From assembly GCA_003564915.1 (NCBI GenBank), contig PXDX01000078.1:1-10638 (forward strand): 10,638 bases of DNA, written 5' to 3'. The notes beneath the pieces are model-generated. The model was not told the DNA's origin, did not search any database, and was given only the letters and a program-made list of their open reading frames with translations. The stretch comes from a candidate division WWE3 bacterium (lineage in GTDB: Bacteria > Patescibacteriota > WWE3 > UBA101185 > UBA10185). Shown piece after piece: positions 1 to 6,782 of the stretch (its first letter is position 1; each line of letters opens with the position of its first letter). A program made the translations under genes and the position numbers.

Positions 1-581
1 AGCTTTTTGATTTTAGAGTCAGGGCTAGTGTTATACAAAATTATCTTGCTGATAGCCGGACCATCTCTTTTTATTGATACGACCCTAAAATTGCCGCTCG
101 AAACCGGCATCAAGGGATTTTGCATTTCTTCAGAGTTTTCAGGCATAACTCCTGCAGTCAGTACCGAAGGAAATGAAGCAAACTTGTTTGGAAGTATATA
201 ACGAACCGTGTACTCATCGATCTTATCGGTTCCAACCCCTAACAGCTCCGGTAGCTTAAAAGCAGTATAGATCAAGTCGTCTGAAGTTATCTCTTCTCCG
301 GTTGCCCACAACTGTCCTTCCTTTATCTCTATGGTGTAAACTAAACCGTCATCAGAGACACTCCAATCCTTAGCTAGATCATTAACTAAAACTCCTTCCG
401 CATCATACTTAAAGATACTTCTATAAAGTAAATTGGAAATGGTTTTATCTTCCTGAGATACTGCCTGGTGAGGAAAAAAAGACACGGGCTGACCTACAAC
501 ACCTTCCACAACAGAGGCAGCTGGCCAAACCGATAAGGCAAACGAAGTTATGTAAAAGAGTATCAGACGAATTAAAGTCAT
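1..581 (-). CDS. Extracellular solute-binding protein, family 5 (oligopeptide/dipeptide type), N-terminal part
   Basis: This is the N-terminal 193 codons of a protein that runs off the left edge of the window, read in one open frame from the ATG at 581. Residues 1-22 look like a Sec signal peptide: one basic residue (R5), then a hydrophobic run and a small-residue stretch 'WPAAS'. The mature part has the SBP_bac_5 pattern: 'NLLYRSIFKYD' at about 50-60, 'DLAKDWSVSDDGLVYTIEI' at about 68-86, a Trp-containing 'GQLWATGEEITSDDLIYTA' at about 89-107, and 'IDEYTVRYILP' near 121-131. In this family such proteins capture peptides or other small solutes outside the membrane for an ABC importer (OppA/DppA relatives); no permease or ATPase gene is in view, so the substrate is unknown. 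An AGGG motif lies about 9 bases before the ATG, and a near-consensus promoter sits just upstream. The gene is divergent from tRNA-Glu. The family call is good; substrate specificity cannot be judged. Confidence 0.82.
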   Translation of the reverse strand, partial: MTLIRLILFYITSFALSVWPAASVVEGVVGQPVSFFPHQAVSQEDKTISNLLYRSIFKYDAEGVLVNDLAKDWSVSDDGLVYTIEIKEGQLWATGEEITSDDLIYTAFKLPELLGVGTDKIDEYTVRYILPNKFASFPSVLTAGVMPENSEEMQNPLMPVSSGNFRVVSIKRDGPAISKIILYNTSPDSKIKK

Positions 582-607
582 ATTTGTTCCCTTGAGATAA
601 CGTTGCT

Positions 608-636
608 ATTTTATCAAAAAGATGGCTTTATGTTAA
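608..636 (-). promoter_or_regulatory. Promoter of the solute-binding protein gene
   Basis: On the minus strand, TTAACA (631-636) and TAAAAT (608-613) are separated by exactly 17 bases; each matches the sigma-70 consensus at five of six positions. The predicted start near 601 gives a leader of about 20 bases containing AAGGGA before the ATG at 581. This is the only gene in the window with both a good promoter and a recognisable Shine-Dalgarno sequence. Confidence 0.6.
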
Positions 637-660
637 AATGTGGCAGTTGTTGAACGTACT

Positions 661-688
661 TTGGGTTTTAATCAAAGCGCGATAGAGT
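661..688 (+). promoter_or_regulatory. Possible promoter of tRNA-Glu
   Basis: TTGGGT (661-666) and TAGAGT (683-688) are separated by 16 bases and would start transcription near 695, about 12 bases before the tRNA. Both hexamers are imperfect. An alternative pair is TTATCA (611-616) and TAAAAT (634-639) with 17 bases between them. The choice is uncertain. Confidence 0.3.
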
Positions 689-706
689 ATATACGTTCAT
701 ATCTAT

Positions 707-781
707 GGCCCCATCGTCTAACGGTTAGGACACCAGGTTTTCAACCTGGGAACCGGGGTTCGATTCCCCGTGGGGTCACCA
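707..781 (+). tRNA. tRNA-Glu (anticodon UUC), with encoded CCA end
   Basis: A complete cloverleaf can be folded. The acceptor stem GGCCCCA pairs with TGGGGTC (one G-U pair). The anticodon stem CCAGG/CCTGG encloses the loop TTTTCAA with anticodon TTC. The variable loop has four bases, and the T stem CGGGG/CCCCG encloses TTCGATT. The discriminator is A778 and CCA is encoded at 779-781. All stems are intact, so the gene is expected to be functional. Glu-tRNA charging would be by a glutamyl-tRNA synthetase encoded elsewhere. No strong terminator follows; 782-920 holds no gene that I can support. Confidence 0.97.
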
Positions 782-919
782 AAACAAATCCTTCCCAAAA
801 GAGACTGTCCAACAATACAATAAATATCCTGAAAAAATTCATAGTTAAAACAAAAATGTGTGTGGACCTATTATGTGAAATTAAGCTATGTGCAGTAGTG
901 GTTATGTTTCCTATCTCTC

Positions 920-928
920 TGCTATACT
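920..928 (+). promoter_or_regulatory. Extended -10 element directly before glgP
   Basis: The sequence TGCTATACT is an extended -10 (TGn followed by a five-of-six match to TATAAT). Its 3' end lies seven bases before the ATG at 936, so the predicted transcription start is 935-936, the start codon itself. No convincing -35 hexamer is seen at the usual distance, as expected for an extended -10 promoter. Confidence 0.5.
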
Positions 929-935
929 TAAATGC

Positions 936-2573
936 ATGAGCTTCGAAGATATAAAATATGCCTATTTTTCTATGGAAGTTGGACTCTCAGCAAAAATACC
1001 CACTTATTCCGGAGGCCTTGGGGTTCTGGCCGGCGACACCTTAAAAGCAGCGGCTGACAGCAGCTTGGCAATGGCCGGCGTCACTCTTTTAACAAAAAAC
1101 GGCTACTTTTTTCAGGAGATTGAGAATGGCAAGCAGATAGAGAAACCTATGGCTTGGAGTATAGATGATTTTCTTCAGCCCATGGAGGAAAAGGTATCAG
1201 TTCAAATTGCCGGAATTCCTGTTTCTGTTGGATGCTGGAAGTACGAGGTGGAAGGAATACATCACCACAAGGTTCCAATCTTTTTCCTTCATACCGACTT
1301 TGAAGAAAATTCTCCGGAAGCTCGGGAGCTTTGCTCTAATCTTTACGGAGATGGTCCGGACTATCGTTTAGGTCAGGAAATAGTCTTAGGTATTGGTGGT
1401 ATCCGTCTTCTAAAAAAACTGGGTATTAATAACATTCACAGATATCACTTAAACGAAGGCCATTCGGCCCTACTAGCCTTGGAACTGGAAAAAGAGTTAA
1501 AAGATCCCGAGAAAGTTCGGGACAAATGCATTTTTACAACCCATACTCCTGTACCTGCAGGTCACGATAAGTTTGACATGAAGATGGTGGAAGATATGCT
1601 CGAGCCGGAATTATTCGCTATCCTTTCGAAGGAATTCCATATAGAAAACGAGCTCAACATGACTTCCCTTGCTCTAAATTCTAGCGGATACATCAATGGT
1701 GTGGCTCAAAGACACGCAGAAGTATCAAAATCCATGTTCCCAAACTATCCGATCCACTCTATTACCAACGGTGTTCATGTTTCCTCTTGGGTTAGCGCCT
1801 CATTCGCAAATCTTTACGACAAATACATTCATCATTGGAGAGAGGATCCCTACTCGCTTAGATACGCCTCCAGTCTAAGTCTTGGAGAAATATGGAACGC
1901 TCATTTCGAATCCAAAAAACGGATCATAGATTATTCCAATGCCCATACCAACATGGGTATGGATTATGACTTTTTTACCATTGGATGGGCCAGAAGATTC
2001 ACCGAATATAAAAGACCCGGTATGCTTTTTGAAGATTTAGAACGGTTAAAGAAAATTGCGGAAAAACACGGTCCGTTGCAAATAATCTTGGGAGGAAAAG
2101 CACATCCCAATGATTCCGGAGGTAAAAAGCTGATCTCAGATATTATACAAGTAACCAAAAAAATAACTGAGGAATCAGACGGAAATATATTGGCCACTTA
2201 TCTAATAAATTATGATATGTATTTAGGACACCTGATGACATCCGGGGTTGATGTTTGGCTAAACACGCCTGAACCTCCCCGTGAGGCATCGGGGACAAGC
2301 GGAATGAAATGTGCTTTAAACGGTATACCGCACCTCAGCGTTAGAGACGGCTGGTGGGAAGAAGGTTGTATTGAGGGGGAAACGGGCTGGTCTTTTATTA
2401 CTTCTGACGATCTGTACTCGGTATTGGAGGAAAAAGTCCTTCCTTTATTTCATGAAAACCATGACGGGTGGAGAAACCTAATGAGAAAAACCATCATGTT
2501 GAACGGATCTTTCTTCAACGCCACCAGAATGCTTCATGAATACGTTAATCGCGCTTATAACAATAGAAGATAA
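936..2573 (+). CDS. glgP: Short-form alpha-glucan (glycogen) phosphorylase, GT35 family
   Basis: It releases glucose 1-phosphate from the non-reducing ends of alpha-1,4-glucans using phosphate and pyridoxal phosphate (PLP), in the cytoplasm. The 545-residue protein has the N-terminal 'YSGGLGVLAGD' glucan/phosphate-site motif (24-34), 'HLNEGHSA' (171-178), 'THTPVPAGHD' (202-211), 'ITNGVH' (276-281) and the PLP site 'EASGTSGMKCALNG' (450-463), in which K458 should carry the cofactor. Its length fits the short GT35 branch rather than the 800-plus-residue animal/MalP type. I chose the ATG at 936 because the family pattern begins at once ('YAYFSMEVGLSAKIPTYSGG'). The longer frame from 888 would add 16 unrelated residues and contain the promoter. 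No Shine-Dalgarno sequence precedes it, and the extended -10 predicts a leaderless mRNA. It converges on the adenosyltransferase gene with eight bases between the stops. No glycogen synthase or debranching enzyme is in view, so whether the substrate is stored glycogen or imported glucan is open. Confidence 0.93.
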   Translation: MSFEDIKYAYFSMEVGLSAKIPTYSGGLGVLAGDTLKAAADSSLAMAGVTLLTKNGYFFQEIENGKQIEKPMAWSIDDFLQPMEEKVSVQIAGIPVSVGCWKYEVEGIHHHKVPIFFLHTDFEENSPEARELCSNLYGDGPDYRLGQEIVLGIGGIRLLKKLGINNIHRYHLNEGHSALLALELEKELKDPEKVRDKCIFTTHTPVPAGHDKFDMKMVEDMLEPELFAILSKEFHIENELNMTSLALNSSGYINGVAQRHAEVSKSMFPNYPIHSITNGVHVSSWVSASFANLYDKYIHHWREDPYSLRYASSLSLGEIWNAHFESKKRIIDYSNAHTNMGMDYDFFTIGWARRFTEYKRPGMLFEDLERLKKIAEKHGPLQIILGGKAHPNDSGGKKLISDIIQVTKKITEESDGNILATYLINYDMYLGHLMTSGVDVWLNTPEPPREASGTSGMKCALNGIPHLSVRDGWWEEGCIEGETGWSFITSDDLYSVLEEKVLPLFHENHDGWRNLMRKTIMLNGSFFNATRMLHEYVNRAYNNRR

Positions 2574-2593
2574 AAACTTGTTCAACTAACAAG
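2572..2593 (-). terminator. Intrinsic terminator of the nrdJ-adenosyltransferase operon, overlapping both convergent stop codons
   Basis: On the minus strand CTTGTT and AACAAG form a perfect six-base-pair stem (2577-2593) with the loop AGTTG, followed by five T residues (2576-2572). The adenosyltransferase stop codon TGA spans the loop and the first base of the downstream arm, and the T run overlaps the glgP stop codon TAA. The stem is A+T-rich and therefore weak. On the plus strand the hairpin lacks a good T run, so it mainly serves the minus-strand operon. Confidence 0.5.
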
Positions 2594-3076
2594 CATTTGA
2601 GCAAAAAAATAGTCCGACAGCCTGTTGATATAGGTAATAACAATCTTATCAGTTTGTGAAAGATTAGCACCTAACAGTTCGATTACATTCCTCTCGACTT
2701 CCCGGGATTTGACCCGAGTCAGGTTATAGAATAATGACAATTCGGTCTTATTTGGAGCTTTGAAGTTCTTTAGATCGGTTGTTTTCTCTTCAATAGCATC
2801 AATTTCTCTTTCCAGAGCTTCTAACCTTAAATTCAGAACTTCTGAAAGAGTGTCTAGTGGTGCTCCCGCAATATAAGAACCTATCTTTTGAATATCATGG
2901 GTAATTTCAGTTAATAGATTTCCTTCGTTTGAGGTATAGAACAAGCAAACATAGATTAAAGCTTGAAGCTCGTCTAATTTACCTAAGACATTAAATTCAG
3001 GTGAACTTTTAGATTTCTTTACCCCATCTAAAAGATTGGAATACCCCAAATCACCGTTTTTTGTGTATATTGCCAT
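2582..3076 (-). CDS. PduO-type ATP:cob(I)alamin adenosyltransferase
   Basis: The enzyme transfers the adenosyl group of ATP to cob(I)alamin, giving adenosylcobalamin, the cofactor of the RNR encoded directly upstream. The N-terminal ATP-binding motif is seen as 'IYTKNGDLGYSNLLDG' (3-18; the family usually has TKTGDKG), then 'LGKLDELQALI' (31-41, usual GTVDEL). The C-terminal half has 'LTRVKSREVERNVIEL' (119-134), matching the Arg-rich 'R..CRRAER' helix, and 'YINRLSDYFFAQM' (149-161), matching 'YLNRLSDYLF'. At 164 residues it is somewhat shorter than the usual 180-200, and the usual 'LPGG' segment before the Arg helix is replaced by 'APNK'. It begins 20 bases after the nrdJ stop codon on the same strand, without a clear Shine-Dalgarno sequence, so it is probably co-transcribed. 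The family call rests on motif order; the changed ATP-loop residues make activity likely rather than certain. Confidence 0.88.
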   Translation of the reverse strand: MAIYTKNGDLGYSNLLDGVKKSKSSPEFNVLGKLDELQALIYVCLFYTSNEGNLLTEITHDIQKIGSYIAGAPLDTLSEVLNLRLEALEREIDAIEEKTTDLKNFKAPNKTELSLFYNLTRVKSREVERNVIELLGANLSQTDKIVITYINRLSDYFFAQMLVS

Positions 3077-3096
3077 ATCTGAGAAGCAAAAATATT

Positions 3097-5526
3097 CTAA
3101 CAGATGCTATATCCACACGTATAGCACTTGGTACAGCCCTCTTCTTTTACAAATGTAGTGTTACCGCAGTCAGGACAAACGTCGGCATAAGAAAAAACAG
3201 AGACCTCATTAGCATCTTTTTCTACAATATTTGTCCCATTGGCTCTTACTTGTATTCCTAAATCTTCAGAAAGCACTTTGGCAACCGCATCAGGGATAGA
3301 GCTAACCTTATCCTTTCCAAAACCCACGGACGTAGCTCCGCCAATACCAATTAACTGAACTACTATTTCTTTGACGGTTTCCTTAGGGGCAAGGGAGGAT
3401 CTCAGCCAACCGGATATTAGCCTGCCAAGAGCTTCGGATAGGGCGGCGACGTCACTTCCTGCTTTCCCAACATTTACAAAAACCTCAAAGGGGTCGTTGT
3501 CCCCGTTCTTGTTCACTACAATAAACGCCTTACCTTGCGGAGTATTGACCTTGTACGTATTTCCTGAAAGTTTGTATTCTCTTTCGGATACTACTGGTTC
3601 GGCACTGGGTCCGCTCTCTTTCTTTCTGGAGGTTTGTTCGGTCTGGAGCACTTCCTCTGATCTCTGACCGGCAACATAGACCGTCAATCCCTTTAAGCCC
3701 AATTCCCACCCTTTAGTATAGACATCCGCAACTTCTTCCGTTGTTGCCGTTTCAGGTAGATTGCATGTTTTTGAGATCGAGTTGTCAATAAAGCGTTGTA
3801 GAGATGCCTGTGTCAACACATGTTCCTCCGGAGTTATATCCGAAGAAACGACAAATACTGATCTTATCTCTTCTGGAACCCCTTTTACGTGTTGGCAAGA
3901 TCCCGTAACGGTAATTTCCTCAATTATCTGTCTTTTTTCTTCTTCCGAGAGCGAAGTCCTATCTAAGGCATCTTGGAACAAAGGACTGACATAGTTTAAA
4001 GTAAGCTTTTCATCGTCTCCCGCAGCTTGATAAACATTCCTTTTGTAAGCTAAAGCAAATACAGGCTCACAACCATAACCTTCTATGCCTGCAACGGTAG
4101 ATCTCGTTCCCGTAGGAGCTATTGTCATTTGAGCGGCGTTTCTTATCCCGTATTTTTTTATCCCTTCTATAATACTGTCCCAATCAAGATAAGGGCGTTT
4201 AAAATCATTCCTATACTCATTCAAAGGGGTAGGAACTTTCCAGCTTAAATTTTCAGGGTCATATATACTTCCCTTTATTGCGGGAAAAGCTCCTCGTTCC
4301 TTGGCAAGATATATGGAGGTCCTCATAGCGTGGAAACGGATGAATTCGATTATTTTCGAACCTAACTCCAAGGCTTCCGGACTTCCATAACGGACACCAA
4401 GAATGTACATAAGGTCGGCTAATCCCATAATTCCCAAACCTATTCTCCTGGCTCTTTTTGCGGATTCCTCCAGCTGGGGAACGGTAGGAATGTATTCATT
4501 TGCCGTAACAACATTATCTAGAAATCTAGTTGCTTTAATGACAGTATCTTCTAGTCTTTCCCAATCTACCTCGTTGCTCTCCGTGACATGTTGAGCAAGA
4601 TTTATCGAACCAAGACAGCAGTTCTCATATGGTCCAAGCCATTGTTCACCGCAAGGATTGGTAGCTTCAAGATCGTATAAGTGAGGAACTGGGTTGTGTC
4701 TATTAGCCTCATCGATATATAGGATTCCCGGCTCTCCATTTTTGTAAGCGTGTTCTACGATAAGATCAAAGATTTCTCTTGCTTGGGGAGATTCAGCTAT
4801 CAAACCGGTGTGAGGATCCACCAAATCGTAAGTACGATCCTTCTTTACTGCATTCATAAACTCATCTGTTACGGCTACCGAGATATTGAAATTACTAATA
4901 TCCCCTTCGGAAGATTTGCATTTTATAAATTCTCGAATATCGGGGTGGTCAACTCGTAATACACCCATATTTGCACCTCTTCGGACACCTCCCTGAGCAA
5001 CTTCTCCAAAAGCATTGTCATATACACGCATAAAGCCGATTGGTCCTGAGGCAACACCATTGCTGGAAGATACCCTACTCCCTTTTGGTCTTAATTTTGA
5101 AAATGAGAACCCGTTTCCTCCCCCAGATTGTTGAATCAGAGCAGCATTCTTAAGTGTACTGAATATTCCGTCCTCTTTTTTACCCAGATCATCCTCAATT
5201 GGAAGTACAAAACATGCTGCCAACTGCCCTAGAGGAGTGCCGGCTCCGGTAAATGTAGGGGAATTCGGGAAAAAATCCTTTTCGGAAAGTAAATTGAAAA
5301 ATTCAATCTTGGATCTTTTTACATCTACATAGTCAGAATCCGGCGCCGATACAGCGGTAGCTATTCTATCGAACATTTCCTCGGGCGTCTCTATCACATC
5401 TCCATTCGAGTCTTTGAGCAAATACCTTCGTTCGAGAATTTTTATAGAATTTTCAGTAAAAGTAATAAGCCCATTTTTCTTAGGCACAGAACGACTGTAT
5501 ATTTCGAAATTTTCCAACAAATCCAT
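3097..5526 (-). CDS. nrdJ: Adenosylcobalamin-dependent (class II) ribonucleoside-diphosphate reductase
   Basis: It reduces ribonucleotides to deoxyribonucleotides by a thiyl radical generated from adenosylcobalamin. Numbering from the ATG at 5526 (809 residues): the domain opens with 'FTENSIKILERRYLL' (23-37). 'LAACFVLP' gives the first redox Cys (C105), 'NPCGE' (290-294) gives the radical Cys C292 with N290 and E294, and 'ENCCLGSIN' gives the second redox Cys (C303). 'APTGTRSTVAG' (470-480) is the phosphate-binding loop. A TSCPD-type domain follows a linker at about 625-645, and the end has 'CPDCG' (784-788) plus 'GCTKCYTCGYSIC', the C-terminal dithiol tail that re-reduces the active site. 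An AdoCbl adenosyltransferase gene follows. The start is uncertain: the frame is open to a TTG at 5598 (24 more residues), and a TTG at 5586 has a GGAG six bases before it. I chose the ATG because family members usually have about 15-30 residues before the first motif. The function is secure. Confidence 0.95.
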   Translation of the reverse strand: MDLLENFEIYSRSVPKKNGLITFTENSIKILERRYLLKDSNGDVIETPEEMFDRIATAVSAPDSDYVDVKRSKIEFFNLLSEKDFFPNSPTFTGAGTPLGQLAACFVLPIEDDLGKKEDGIFSTLKNAALIQQSGGGNGFSFSKLRPKGSRVSSSNGVASGPIGFMRVYDNAFGEVAQGGVRRGANMGVLRVDHPDIREFIKCKSSEGDISNFNISVAVTDEFMNAVKKDRTYDLVDPHTGLIAESPQAREIFDLIVEHAYKNGEPGILYIDEANRHNPVPHLYDLEATNPCGEQWLGPYENCCLGSINLAQHVTESNEVDWERLEDTVIKATRFLDNVVTANEYIPTVPQLEESAKRARRIGLGIMGLADLMYILGVRYGSPEALELGSKIIEFIRFHAMRTSIYLAKERGAFPAIKGSIYDPENLSWKVPTPLNEYRNDFKRPYLDWDSIIEGIKKYGIRNAAQMTIAPTGTRSTVAGIEGYGCEPVFALAYKRNVYQAAGDDEKLTLNYVSPLFQDALDRTSLSEEEKRQIIEEITVTGSCQHVKGVPEEIRSVFVVSSDITPEEHVLTQASLQRFIDNSISKTCNLPETATTEEVADVYTKGWELGLKGLTVYVAGQRSEEVLQTEQTSRKKESGPSAEPVVSEREYKLSGNTYKVNTPQGKAFIVVNKNGDNDPFEVFVNVGKAGSDVAALSEALGRLISGWLRSSLAPKETVKEIVVQLIGIGGATSVGFGKDKVSSIPDAVAKVLSEDLGIQVRANGTNIVEKDANEVSVFSYADVCPDCGNTTFVKEEGCTKCYTCGYSIC

Positions 5527-5625
5527 AATATTGTTGGATTGTAGAATAACATCCTCGCACTGCCGGTTAAGAATGCCGATCCGCAATCCGGTCTCCAATG
5601 TAAAATTGATAATATTAGCTAAACG

Positions 5626-5654
5626 ATTCTAAGGAAATTTTTCCTACCGTTCAA
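5626..5654 (-). promoter_or_regulatory. Promoter of the nrdJ operon
   Basis: On the minus strand TTGAAC (5649-5654) and TAGAAT (5626-5631) are separated by 17 bases; the -10 matches the consensus at five of six positions. Transcription would start near 5619, giving a leader of 21 bases to the TTG at 5598, 33 to the TTG at 5586, or 93 to the ATG at 5526. I see no cobalamin riboswitch or NrdR box pair in this leader. Confidence 0.5.
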
Positions 5655-5684
5655 GGAGTGCTCATTAATATTTGAGTGCTTTTT
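5655..5684 (+). other. Hairpin with T run, also a direct repeat, between rodA and nrdJ
   Basis: GAGTGCT occurs twice in the same orientation (5656-5662 and 5674-5680), 18 bases start to start. As plus-strand RNA the stretch folds into an eight-pair stem (5657-5664 with 5673-5680) containing two G-U pairs, an eight-base loop and then five T residues to 5684, which resembles a terminator. No plus-strand gene precedes it, and the minus-strand version has two mismatches and no T run. It lies just upstream of the nrdJ -35 element, so an operator or a terminator of antisense transcription are both possible. Confidence 0.3.
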
Positions 5685-5723
5685 CCCTTTAATCACGATA
5701 CAAGGTATGAAAAATAACAAAAC

Positions 5724-6782
5724 CTATTGAGATTTATGCACCCAAGCAGATTGAACCAAACCCAACAGAGCCAGACTTGTGATCAGTGAGGATCCGCCAT
5801 AAGTCATTAACGGGAGCGGAATTCCAGTAACCGGCATAATGCCCAAATTCATCCCCACATTAACTATAAATTGTGTAAAAATTGTGATCAAAACACTAAG
5901 ACTTAAAAGATTTCCGGAAAAAGAGCGATTTTGATAGGCTACATGCCAAATAGAAATAAAAAGCCCAAAAAACAAGAGAAGAAGGACCACAACTCCAGCG
6001 AAACCCCATTCCTCAGCGTAAGAGGCGAAAATAAAATCAGTCCAGTACGCAGGCAAAAACTCAAGATGGGATTGACTACCTCTACCGAAACCTCTACCCA
6101 GAAATCCTCCGGACCCAACCGCTATGATGGATTGCACAACGTTGTATCCCGAACCTAAATAATCGGACCTTGGGTTTAAAAAAATCAAGATCCGTTGTTT
6201 TTGGTATTCCTTCAGTAAATTCCAGATAGGTCCGGATAAAATTCCTAAAACCGATATCCCTCCAAGAAAAATAAATTTATTTATTCCGCCAAAGTATATA
6301 ATTGAAACAAAGATTACAACCAAAACCAGCGCTGTCCCAAGATCAGGCTGTAAAGCAACCGGTATAAAAAAGGAGATAAATAAAAGAAAAAGAATTAAAA
6401 GATCTTTTATATTCTTCATATCCGATCGCTTTTCTGATATATAACCCACCATAGAAATTATCAAGCTGAATTTTGCAAATTCTGATGGCTGGAAATTCAC
6501 TCCTCCTACACCTAACCATCTAGTTGCCCCCGCAACAACATTTCCCCATATGAGTAAAGCGATTAGTAAAACTAAATTCCCTATGTAGAAGAATCTCCAA
6601 AATTTTAGGATATAGGAGTAATTTGAAAGAACAAATATAAGATACACAAAAATTCCAATAAAAAAGTAGATCAACTGACCTCTTGCCTGTACAGGGCTTA
6701 CGGAATATAAAGTTATCAATCCTAATGAAAATATTAGGACCGGAATGACCAAAAGAGAGAGATTATACCTTTTTAACAGCAT
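5724..6782 (-). CDS. rodA: SEDS-family peptidoglycan glycosyltransferase RodA
   Basis: This polytopic inner-membrane enzyme polymerises lipid II into glycan strands of the lateral wall, normally with a class B penicillin-binding protein and the rod complex. The 352-residue protein is almost entirely hydrophobic, with about ten predicted spans. It carries the SEDS signatures 'GATRWLGVGGVNFQPSEFAK' (85-104), 'QPDLGTALV' (145-153), 'QKQRILIFLNPRSDYLGSGY' (194-213, the RodA-type R..FL.P....GYN loop), 'TDFIF' with the presumed catalytic Asp at 249, and 'GIMPVTGIPLPLMTYGGSS' (314-332). The loop before the catalytic Asp reads 'LPAYWTDF' where RodA proteins usually have 'LPEQHTDF'. The gene starts inside the end of ileS (20-base overlap) with no separate promoter, so it is probably translationally coupled to ileS. 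FtsW is the alternative; the 'QRILIFLNP' loop and the compact length favour RodA. Confidence 0.92.
   Translation of the reverse strand: MLLKRYNLSLLVIPVLIFSLGLITLYSVSPVQARGQLIYFFIGIFVYLIFVLSNYSYILKFWRFFYIGNLVLLIALLIWGNVVAGATRWLGVGGVNFQPSEFAKFSLIISMVGYISEKRSDMKNIKDLLILFLLFISFFIPVALQPDLGTALVLVVIFVSIIYFGGINKFIFLGGISVLGILSGPIWNLLKEYQKQRILIFLNPRSDYLGSGYNVVQSIIAVGSGGFLGRGFGRGSQSHLEFLPAYWTDFIFASYAEEWGFAGVVVLLLLFFGLFISIWHVAYQNRSFSGNLLSLSVLITIFTQFIVNVGMNLGIMPVTGIPLPLMTYGGSSLITSLALLGLVQSAWVHKSQ

Noticed and set aside
640..939. A 99-codon open frame on the plus strand across the tRNA-Glu gene
   Set aside because: It runs through a complete tRNA and overlaps the glgP promoter and start; the product has no recognisable pattern.
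5527..5625. Cobalamin riboswitch before nrdJ
   Set aside because: The leader is at most about 93 bases and I find no B12-box-like sequence or the long multi-stem architecture of that riboswitch.
5599..5723. NrdR repressor boxes before nrdJ
   Set aside because: I find no pair of 16-base palindromic NrdR-type boxes with the usual spacing; the only repeat is the heptamer GAGTGCT.
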